The position numbers were made by a program, and so were the translations under genes. The notes below the pieces were generated by a model. That model made no database searches and was not told where the DNA came from. It saw only the letters and a program-made list of their open reading frames with translations. From NCBI GenBank assembly GCA_019925095.2, contig CM034392.1, forward strand, positions 24,494,387 to 24,558,386: 64,000 nucleotides of DNA. The letters are read 5' to 3'. The stretch is from Dendrolimus kikuchii. Its lineage: Eukaryota; Arthropoda; Insecta; Lepidoptera; Lasiocampidae. Positions 55,900 to 64,000 of this stretch are shown one piece after another; the first letter of the stretch is position 1, and every line of letters begins with the position of its first letter.

Positions 55900-56060
55900 G
55901 CGTTTCGCGCGCTGGGGATAGTCTAAACAGATTACCCGCGGCCGCGTCCGTCGCTAATCTCCTCGCAAATGGGCTCCCGCACACTGACAAGGGGGTGAGG
56001 GGCGGTCTAGTGAGATTATAAACAGCGGCGGTAAACTACGGGGCGGCGAGGTAGGGTTGA
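55900..56060. other. GC-rich patch
   Basis: CCGCGGCCGCGTCCGTCGC, GACAAGGGGGTGAGGGGCGG and GGGGCGGCGAGG. No exon support; possible regulatory DNA. Confidence 0.3.
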
Positions 56061-56175
56061 ATATTTCAAACGAGACAAACATGTTCAACAGTACGACGTT
56101 CAAGGTGTTTGTTAAACTTCCTAGTATAGAGCCGTGTAAAGTAACTACTGTCTAAATATGGTCTTCTTTTAATTT

Positions 56176-56448
56176 GGCAAATTTAAATAATTCCCAGAAA
56201 AATTCCCGTCGGATTTCCAGAATAAAAAGTAGCGCAGACTTTAAGTCTAAGAATTTGCTCTCGATAAGCGAAAACCACATCGAAATCGGCCCAGTAGTTT
56301 TCACGTGAATCCCGAACAAACAGACAAGAAATAAAATAAAAATTGCATCGTGTTCTCCGTCGTTTATATAGTATATTCCAGTTGTCTTTTTTAAATAACT
56401 CTAATGTACAAACACGGCATGTTTAGAATTTTTTAATATTATAGATGT
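56176..56448 (-). mobile_element. family E Helitron-like element (E5), 3'-truncated
   Basis: The minus-strand start A followed by TCTATAATATTAAAAAATTC (from 56447) fits a Helitron 5' end. The body has TTTGTTCGGGATTCACGTGA and CTTAAAGTCTGCGCTACTTT. The CTAG end is missing. Confidence 0.65.
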
Positions 56449-56828
56449 TCATCCTTACACGACGATCGGTTAATTCGTAAGACCGTTTTCGCAGCGTAGC
56501 GGAACTTTCGTAGCCTTATTATTTCTGCTACTTACACGTAGTAAACCGTAGTGCAGCGTAGCACACTGCTACGCGTCACACAGGCAATCGGATTACAACA
56601 ACGCTCAAAAATCCTCAATGGAAATAATTATATAACAAAAATAACCGGGTATCAAATAATAATACCCATTTCTAATCCAAGTGGCATGATTCGTTTAACA
56701 CGAGATTAACTGCCACGCTCACAGTTGGACAATAATCCATCGACTTTAACATAGCAGTTTATTTACGGTTTTTCTATTTTATTTGATTGTATATTTCGAA
56801 CCAGTTCGTAGTAAAGCAAAGAATGATG

Positions 56829-56957
56829 ACCGGTCCCTATGCCATACCGACATTTCAGTTGCCTTACTATCGGTTAAATTTGACATAAGCTCCATATAAG
56901 CAATGTCTGATTTCTACTAATGGTAAGGCAATTAAATAAATAGTAGTCAGATACAGA
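56829..56957. mobile_element. foldback MITE, second copy
   Basis: The left arm TTGCCTTACTATCGGTT and right arm CTACTAATGGTAAGGCAA are the same arms as 29617-29769. The outer parts are more diverged. Confidence 0.55.
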
Positions 56958-57214
56958 AACTAACCATAAACCGTAATTACTTACGATAACAAAAGTTATA
57001 ATATATTATATATATTATAATAGCTTAACCATTTTAATCCGTACTAACATATTATGGAATGTCAGTTCCTTCTTTGCTATCTTGGGAATGATAACGAGTT
57101 ACATGAAAATAAATATAGTGTAGATATATTTTGATGATGACCATTTATCTAGAATATTTGTATCCTGAAAAAATGGAATTTTCGCGTGATATACAGATTC
57201 GTTGTGTATGCAAA

Positions 57215-57720
57215 CGAAGCTATGTAGAAAGTTTAATGAAGTATTATTAGATAAGACAACACTTTATTGCTCAACAAATATACAATTGCAAAAATGCACG
57301 ATTACAATGAGGATTACGATTAGAAATGAGGATATCCGTAAGAGAACCAAGGTAACCGACATAGCTCGCAAAATTAGCAAGTTGAAGTGGCAGTGGGCCG
57401 GTCACATCTGCCGCAGGACCGATGGCCGATGGAGCAAACGAGGCCTGGAGTGGAGACCGCGTCTCGGTAAACGTAATGTCGGACGCCCTCCAGCCCGATG
57501 GGCCGACGACCTATGCAAGGTCGCCGGCAGGCGCTGGCTGAGGAAATCGGAGGACAGGGATGAGTGGCGCCGTCTTGGGGAGGCCTATGTCCAACAGTGG
57601 ACTGCAAATGGCTGACGACCACGACGACGATTACAATATTGTCATGGAAGAGATAATAGGCGGCCTTATCACTTAAAGCAATCCTCTTCCAGGCGATCTA
57701 TCTTGAGGAATAATTTAACC
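57215..57720 (-). repeat. family L copy split by an RTE insertion
   Basis: The left part CAACACTTTATTGCTCAACA and right part AGGCGGCCTTATCACTTAAA, then CCTCTTCCAGGCGATC form one minus-strand L element if 57309-57637 is removed. Confidence 0.75.
57298..57637 (+). pseudogene. RTE-like LINE, 5'-truncated, RT C-terminus, 11-bp TSD
   Basis: The frame ending at 57615 reads IRNEDIRKRTKVTDIARKIS, KWQWAGHICRRTDGRWS, WRPRLGKRNVGRPPARWADD and GEAYVQQWTANG, stop. This is the C-terminal tail of an RTE-type endonuclease/reverse transcriptase. It ends in a GAC-rich 3' tail. The TSD ACGATTACAAT is at 57298-57308 and 57627-57637 (outer two bases may belong to the tail). The frame is intact over about 100 codons, but the endonuclease and RT domains are absent. 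Confidence 0.88.
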
Positions 57721-58049
57721 TAATCCGGCGATGTAGGTGGTGCAGATTATTTGATAGAACCTTAAACAGACATACTTTAACTACATATTGTGTAAATTTT
57801 ATTTCCACTATTTACTTGTATTGATCCTTTCATAGGTAACTTATATCAATTTAAGACCCAAATTAAAAAATGTTGTAATTTAGAATAATCCAATGACTTT
57901 TAGAATAATGCCATAAACTTCGTTTTTTTTAATACTTTCTTTTTTTTAATCTCTTCTTTATTAGTAATTATTGTGATTTTTCTTCGATTTTATTCAATAT
58001 TGACATAATGTAAATTAAATTGACATTTTATTTATGTAATTCTCGTATA

Positions 58050-58053
<4 letters not shown>

Positions 58054-58124
<71 letters not shown>
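58054..58124. repeat. (TA)n microsatellite
   Basis: About 35 TA units within an R-family 3' region. Confidence 0.95.
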
Positions 58125-58128
<4 letters not shown>

Positions 58129-58139
58129 AATTAACTATT

Positions 58140-58285
58140 TGAGCCAATTTTTATTTTTTATTATATAAATTATTTTTAGTGAAAACTTGATTGATATATG
58201 TATTAATTTTGTGTTTTATATTTACTACTATTAATTATTGTATATTTCCCAAATAAATAAAATAAATAAATAAATTAACTACATA
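58140..58285 (+). repeat. family R LINE-tail-like repeat (R2)
   Basis: TTTTAGTGAAAACTTGATTG, ATATTTCCCAAATAAATAAA and an (AATA)n tail, parallel to R1. Confidence 0.6.
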
Positions 58286-58989
58286 AAACATATTTAGAAG
58301 ATATATATTAATTAATCTATAGTATAAGAATTTTATAGTATCTACATATATATATATATAGTATCACAGTTTTTAATCAAGTCAATTATCCTTTGATTTT
58401 AGTTATATTCGTTATGTCATTTTCTAACACTATTGTTACTTCATAATAAATAATACGGCGTAGGCAAACGCAGCGTTCCTACGTAATACCTCAAGGCTAC
58501 ACGGAATTCTCCCCCCAATTTCCCACTGCGAAGAATAGCCAGAAGTGTGCTAAGCTGCGTTTCATTAAAACGCCGCCCGGGGGACGTTCGAGTGTAATTG
58601 ATAAATTATATGCTATATCGGAAGTGTTATCGTCGATTTATTCTTCTTATAAGGGTAGATAATGCCAAGATAGTAAGTAATACTATATATTAATGATAAG
58701 CGTTATCTTTGTGTAAGGATAAAGAATCCAATCGCAATCAAAATCAAATAATAACACGCAATAAATGCAATGTTGTTTCAAGTGGCGCCAATAGAAATTC
58801 TTTCAAACTAATTATCTTATTTTTATACTTGTATATTTTAAATCAGGGATCCCCAAAGTTGTCGATATCGACCCCGTGGGGTCGACATAAACGAAAACTG
58901 ATTTTGGGGGTCGATGAAGTCTAAAAATCGACCCCTATTAATTAATCTTATTTGATACTTTCAAGGCACTGTATATCATACATATTCAT

Positions 58990-59230
58990 ATTTTTTTTTC
59001 TTTTTATTGCAAGAGTTCAGCAGACAGGCAGACGGCCCATTTGATGGAAAGCGTTTACCATCGCCTATGGACATTTGCAAAACCAAAGGTGCTACAAATG
59101 CGCTGCTGCTCTCTTAAGGGAGACTGGTACCTAGTCACTAATCCCGGAACACAACTCAAGGTTGTTATGGCGACATACTCTAGACCAGGGGTGCTAGCCA
59201 TCCGGTCGGGCAAATGCCCTACCACCTGGC
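58990..59230 (-). repeat. family D repeat (D11), inside the hAT-like element
   Basis: T-rich start, GACGGCCCATTTGATGGAAA, GACATACTCTAGACCAGGGG, truncated after CTACCACCTGGC. Confidence 0.82.
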
Positions 59231-59467
59231 AAATGATTAATCGCACTTTATATTTACAGAGTTTTGTGTCTATTTATTTTGTTAAATTTCGATGAGAAAA
59301 CGATGTCAAGTTTACTCACTTAACCGAGCACAAAGTTTTTAAATTAGTAAGTATTTTATACGAATACGAAAAAAACTAGACAGGATTTTATTTTTAAAAT
59401 AATTTGCCTATGGGGGTCTGAGGTATCAATCAGTTCATTATGAAAAAGGGGGCTCTTGCCCAAAATA

Positions 59468-59789
59468 CTTATCCGTGCAGGAACGGAGAAAGAATACAAT
59501 TTCCTGCGGCCGGGCGGCCTGTCGTAAGAGGCGACTTAACAACCCACAGCCAGGTGGTAGGGCATTTGCCCGACTGGATGGCGACCACCCCTGGTCTTAA
59601 GTATGTCGCCATAACAACCTTGAGTTGTGTTCCGGAATTAGTGACCAGGTTCCAGTCTCCCTTAAGAGAGCAGCAGCGCATTTGTAGCACCTTTGGTGTT
59701 GCAAATGTCCATAGGCGATGGTAACCGCTTTCAATCAAGTAGGCCGTCTGCCTGTCTGCTGAACTCCTGCAAAAAAAAAAAAAAAATAG
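59468..59789 (+). repeat. family D repeat (D12), full length with poly(A)
   Basis: Head ATCCGTGCAGGAACGGAG, body TCGTAAGAGGCGACTTAACA, GGTTCCAGTCTCCCTTAAGA, tail GTCTGCTGAACTCCTGC plus 16 A. It is opposite in orientation to D11, with about 240 bp between, and shows that D elements end in poly(A). Confidence 0.88.
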
Positions 59790-59854
59790 TTTGGGAATCC
59801 CTGCTTTAAAGGGATATTCTTAATTGTTAAAATTAATAACTAAGTTATTGTATT

Positions 59855-59945
59855 TTTTTTTATTGCAAAACTAGCAAATAGGCGGTGGTTGCAGGCGCCT
59901 ACAGAAGTTTGCAACACAAGGGGTGAAGATGAGAACAAGGATAGG
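59855..59945 (-). repeat. family D fragment (D13)
   Basis: TTTATTGCAAAACTAGCAAAT, GGCGCCTACAGAAGTTTGCA and ACACAAGGGGTGAAGATG: a diverged D end. Confidence 0.45.
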
Positions 59946-60224
59946 GGGAAGTGGACTATTAGAACTGTAACTAATCGTACGAAGCACGTTTAGCTAAAGG
60001 CTGTTTCACGCCGATATTCCGTGAGAGCGCGGTATCGCCGGCCGTAAGAGCTATTATGATCAAGATAAATGATTCATGCAAGACTCTCTACCACGTCAAA
60101 AGTATTGTAAAGACATCACCAGTTCGTAAACAGTGCTAAACTCGAGTAAATTCCTTTTATAGAATGAAGAATTAATATTCAATCCACTGCGCGTGACAAT
60201 AAATGCTTGTTCCATTTTGACACC

Positions 60225-60320
60225 TGTTTACGCGTGACTTGAAAGAGGTTCAAGATTGTTTTCAACGGTAAACATAGACTCTGGTAATTGCGTTCTACAT
60301 CTCAGCAGGTCGCAAGAAAA
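60225..60320 (+). repeat. family Q fragment (Q3)
   Basis: ACACCTGTTTACGCGTGACTTGAA in pieces, then GGTTCAAGATTG and ACATCTCAGCAGGTCGCAAG, parallel to Q1/Q2. Confidence 0.4.
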
Positions 60321-60485
60321 ACGTGGAAAGCCAGGCAACTTATTTTGTTCATATCTGTGTCGTCGATATATATACTATAGCGATAGTGGTACGAGGAAGG
60401 CCCATTCAGACTGAACAGTTATTATTATACATAAATTAATTACTTTTTTTCACAAATATAAAGTATCTTCACTAAACCTATACAA

Positions 60486-60499
60486 GGGGGGGGGGGGGG
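60486..60499. repeat. G14 homopolymer
   Basis: Uninterrupted run of 14 G in AT-rich DNA. It may be a real quadruplex-prone tract or a sequencing length uncertainty. Confidence 0.9.
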
Positions 60500-61796
60500 T
60501 TAATTTTTGTAATATTGTTCAAGATTTAATGAGTTATTTGAGATGCGGCATAGGTAATGACGTTAAATCTTGACAGATAACGTATTTATGTATAGACACT
60601 AATGCGGCTATGCGTTGACGGCGTTCTTTTTTAACGAATTAAATAAGACGCATTCCGCCGCAGGCTGAATCATTAACATTAACGCCGATGAAACCCCAGC
60701 ATAAAGACAACTATAGTACAAATTAAAACAACATGAAAATTCTATAGGGTGGGGTACATTAATGGGACAAGGCGTACAAGTAAGGCGTGTGCGAAGCGAA
60801 GCGGTGCTCCCGCCTTAGCCTTCATGGTTATCATTTTATAACCACCCAAAATTCACTTTATATCTCGAATAATAAATAAAACTGTGTCATATCTATAACG
60901 CAACCCAACGTTCTGTAGTTGCAAGAGAGAAAAAAACAGATTTAGCGCAGAACGGACAGCCAGATGTCGCGCCAGTAGATTATAGCGTCAAAGCTACCGA
61001 CCGTACGCCAACTGGATCCGATCAATCAACCGGTTGATTTGGTATAGTGGATTTCGTAAAAACGTCCGTCCGTACTTGTACGTCCGCCGGCCAATGCATA
61101 CGGGAAATTGCCATACGTTCAGCTATTTCCGTCCGAATGCAGGCGCAGCAACCGCGACCTTCGATCGTGTGCAAAAGACGCCAAGCGACGGCCCGATTGT
61201 ATGTATATACCTACATACGCGGTAACGCGCGCTAACACAAATCTCCAAAGCTTGCAATAGGTATGCGGACACGTGCGACAATATTATTTTAGATTATTTA
61301 TTTATTAAAACAACATGCGTTAAAATAATTTCTCACAATCTTTCTTTTGGAATACCATAATAGAAATAATTTTAAACTATTAGGTACTTACTTATAATCG
61401 TTTCTTAAATTTAAAGAAAATGCTCAGCAACTGATTAGTGAAAATCTTACCCATAAACTCCTCTTTAGTCGAATATTGCAACCTACGTTAATCATTCAAA
61501 TTCGTTTATCTGTGCTTCTTTTAGGTAAACAACAAGTAATACACGTTTACAAGTGAAAAAAAAAGATATTCATTGATTAGGGTTTGATTCTGATTCTCTT
61601 ACTTAAGAGATGGCTAATCGTTTCTTAACGAGATTATTATAAGTAAGGCCGTTATTATATAAACTTATGACGTCATGAATATAAATCTGTAAATTTCACA
61701 TACTCACACCAACACGCACTACCACCGCATTGCATTACACGCACACTTCACAAACAAACCAAGATATACAAAGAGCCTAAAAATTAATAATCCAGA
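60500..61796. other. no gene seen
   Basis: Mixed-composition DNA with moderate GC at 60960-61240 and a TGACGTCA at 61668-61675. The frames at 61034-61235 have no recognisable domain. Confidence 0.35.
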
Positions 61797-62100
61797 CACA
61801 GAAACGAAAAAACAACACACACGGCACTAGCTAGGATAATATACTTATATATAGGTACACACATAAGGCACACACTGCACATGCAGTTGCTTACAACAAC
61901 AGTATGTAACAGATACACTCTACATTAGTATAAGTTTAGTATTAAAATTAGAATAAATTAATATAATAAGTTATTCGTGAGGTACACCACAAAACAAATA
62001 CACACAATAACAAAGAAGCGTGTATAAATTCTAAAAACTTTTTCTAAATTAAGTTGTAAAAAAGGGTACGGAACCAGAGTCCGTAGAGATGTTAAAGAAA
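61797..62100 (-). repeat. family N repeat (N2)
   Basis: Second copy of the 49265-49605 repeat, roughly 80% similar by eye, same orientation. Confidence 0.75.
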
Positions 62101-62204
62101 ACAAAAATCTGTAGAGGAGTCGAGTTTGTACAATAAGAGAAAATAATGACCCGGGTCTAATTCGGATCAGCAGATTTCGAAAATGCAACAGACGTTTGTC
62201 TGTC

Positions 62205-62345
62205 AGAGCACCACACAAAAACTACTCAACGGATTGAAATGAAACTCGAGCAAGAACTAACTTGTATCCCGGGTCAATACCTGGGATACTTTTTATCCCG
62301 ATAATTGACATCGTTCATCGTGGGATAAACGAATATAGCCAAAAA
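62205..62345 (+). repeat. Helitron-like internal fragment
   Basis: AAAAACTACTCAACGGATTG, then TACCTGGGATACTTTTTATC, CCGATAATTGACATCG resembles the body of the Helitron at 42992-43882. Ends not found. Confidence 0.45.
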
Positions 62346-62879
62346 TGCATGCCGCAGACTTATTGTTATGTTCCCGCCGTTGCGATTCATAACATACACG
62401 TCGCCATGGCAACGGTAGTGATGAAATAAATAAACAGAGAGGAACAAAGAAACACAAATTCACTTTCGTATGTTATCGATATATGGATTTTATATCAGAA
62501 TTGTTATCACTCAAAAATAACTGAATTGACAGAGAGAGAGAGAAAGGTATATCTTCGAAATCTCTACATTCCAGAGACACGAGACTTGCGCATATTCGCA
62601 CATTATCAAATATACAACTGACACTTGTATTGAAATGCAACGCGAACCTGTTATCGATGTTGCTAAAAATAAAACGTAAAAAGCTGTATGCGCAGCCATG
62701 GAAAGTATGCTCATTTGTAAACATGAGGACACAATTCTCGGCATGAGATCGCATGTGTTACGTATAAATCGATTATCACATTTCGTATTGCTTGCTTAGC
62801 ATTATTTAAGTCGATAATTCCATAAAATTTCGCGCTATGATAGATATTATATTATATTATTATAGAGAGAATGAATTAA

Positions 62880-63120
62880 TGAGACCTTTGAAAGTTACAC
62901 TCGTGACTGAAAAATATAATGAGGAGGGATGAAAGTCACGTGACAAAAAGAATGTTAAACTACAAGATGGATTGGTACAAATGTAAAGGTAGACCAAAAA
63001 AGAGATGGATGGATTGTGTGAAGGATGATATGATGATTTGTGGTGTGACAGAAAATGTATGTCAGAATAGAGGAGTGTGGAAGGAAAAAACATATTGGTA
63101 CGACCCCAATTAATTGTGAT
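62880..63120 (+). pseudogene. family C RT C-terminal remnant (C4), best copy
   Basis: The frame reads RRDESHVTKRMLNYKMD, KCKGRPKKRWMDCVKDDMM, CGVTENVCQNRGVWKEKT and YDPN, stop. The GRPKKRWMD core is typical of non-LTR (RTE-type) RT C-termini. Everything upstream is lost, and the WxGHV motif is deleted between AAATATAATGAGG and the preceding TGACTGAAAA. Confidence 0.78.
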
Positions 63121-63224
63121 ATGGTGAAAGTTAAATTATTCATTTACGTTTCATGTCTCCACAGATTATAAACCTCCCACTAATTTTGCACCTGTGTGTA
63201 ATGGCTGATTTACATTAATACAGC

Positions 63225-63395
63225 AGCTAGCTACTGACTTAGGGAGTAAGACTGACTTCAAAATATTCAATCGGGAATATTGAAGTCGCACTAAGACTTG
63301 GTAGCGCTGTACTGACTTCAAATCGATTTACACGATGCCAGTATGAACTGAGCACTGACTTCCATCGATATTTGAAGTCAAGTAGCTCGCGCTTG
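63225..63395. repeat. palindromic cluster of GACTTCAA motifs
   Basis: Contains GACTTCAAAATATTC/GAATATTGAAGTC (63252-63287) and GACTTCAAATCGAT/ATCGATATTTGAAGTC. The outer AGCTACTGACTT and AAGTCAAGTAGCT are also inverted. MITE-like, unassigned. Confidence 0.5.
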
Positions 63396-63405
63396 ACGTA
63401 CTCTG

Positions 63406-63545
63406 TAATACTAAACATACATACATACATACATAACTTCACGCCAGTTCCCTTGCGGGGTAGGCACGAACAACAGAGCGCCATTTAGGCCCATTCTTAC
63501 ACACCTCACTTGCTTCTTTGACATTCATAACTCTAATACTAAACA
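63406..63545 (-). mobile_element. family A copy A14 with 12-bp TSD
   Basis: The element is 63418-63533 (minus), the shortest copy, truncated at GAGTTATGAATG. The TSD TAATACTAAACA is perfect at 63406-63417 and 63534-63545. Confidence 0.9.
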
Positions 63546-63916
63546 GAACATTTAAAATATAATTATACCTATATATGTATTGCTATTTAAAAATCTTGTT
63601 TTTTTTTTTCAAAACGATTATAGTTAAAAAATATTATTTATAAAAAAAAAAATACGCACCCATGTGTTTCTTAATGCGCTTCTATTACGCTTGATCTACA
63701 TAGAATATTTTAACCTAAATTTCAAGAACTTTCAGACGTTTGATTGATTTGAAAATTTACACACATATTCAGAATTATTATTATTAACTGTAGCTATCAA
63801 ATTCTAGGAATAAGGATTTAATATTCCAAACAGCCGAGACGAGATGCGAAGAATATATTAAATATTAATATTTAACTATATCATATTCCAACACTTCATG
63901 TATTAAATGAGAATTA

Positions 63917-64000
63917 AAAATACAATTTCCTGCGGCCGGGCGGCCTGTCGTAAGAGGCGACAAAACAACCCACAGCCAGGTGGTAGGGCATTTGCCTGAT
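63917..64000 (+). repeat. family D repeat (D14), cut by window end
   Basis: ACAATTTCCTGCGGCCGGGC, TCGTAAGAGGCGACAAAACA, then GGTGGTAGGGCATTTGCC: the head of a plus-strand D copy continuing past the window. Confidence 0.85.

Larger units (their letters stand above)
58836..59811. mobile_element. hAT-like element enclosing two inverted D repeats
   Basis: The element is 58844-59803 (960 bp). Its ends CAGGGATCCCCAAA (58844-58857) and TTTGGGAATCCCTG (59790-59803) are inverted with one mismatch. Subterminal GTCGACATAAACG/GGGGGTCGATGAAG motifs on the left and ATGGGGGTCTGAGG, AAAAAGGGGGCTCTTG inside are in the style of hAT ends. Flanks TTTTAAAT and CTTTAAAG share six of eight bases. No transposase is present. 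Confidence 0.7.

Overview
The window looks like AT-rich euchromatic DNA from a moth or butterfly (Lepidoptera). Evidence is the base composition, a Helitron with a typical lepidopteran 5' end (TCCCTATTAATATTATAAAT) and hairpin-CTAG 3' end, tRNA-derived SINEs, LINE tails with tetranucleotide microsatellites, and a recognisable animal gene split into short exons. There is no prokaryotic or viral gene organisation. Almost all long open frames are repeat debris or simple-sequence artefacts.

Gene content (about 3.8-7.9 kb, minus strand). Three short exons encode pieces of the conserved N-terminal region of Mediator subunit MED13 (fly skuld), part of the CDK8 kinase module. They lie at 7778-7861, 5047-5180 and 3806-3946 in transcription order. 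The last two join in phase. The first cannot be joined directly to the second: a conserved linking segment is missing or unrecognised. A 69-nt candidate exon at 5520-5588 has good splice sites and a phase that fits its downstream neighbour only. No upstream MED13 exon was found between 7.9 and 64 kb, so this stretch is either a very long 5' intron or intergenic DNA. GC/CpG-rich patches with CRE-like TGACGTCA sites (about 23.4-23.7 and 27.3-27.5 kb) are the best promoter or enhancer candidates.

The rest is a dense, nested repeat landscape. Families are lettered here because I cannot search a repeat library. A = 5'-truncated non-LTR retrotransposon ending in (TATG)n, at least 14 copies, many with 10-14 bp target-site duplications (TSDs). 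B and C = related, older reverse-transcriptase C-terminal remnants. RTE = RTE-like LINE fragments at 6.9 and 57.3 kb. D = short poly(A)-ended interspersed repeat. E, H, I = Helitron-like families ending in CTAG. J = head-to-head foldback retroelement with 12-13 bp TSDs and a hairpin followed by GAAACGTCGG, possibly Penelope-like. L and R = LINE/SINE tails ending in tetranucleotide repeats. M = 260-330 bp poly(A) SINE-like element. N, Q = unclassified repeats. O and P = tRNA-derived SINEs. Non-autonomous DNA transposons include three hAT-like elements, a pogo/Tigger-like element and other MITEs.

The most striking items are four. First, the J family. Second, an A/E composite (55.0-55.6 kb) bounded by a perfect 14-bp TSD with a 36-bp internal duplication. 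Third, a complete 891-bp Helitron carrying a 9-bp minisatellite and inserted in the middle of a (TA)n tract (42.9-43.9 kb). Fourth, an hAT-like element that encloses two D repeats in inverted orientation (58.8-59.8 kb).
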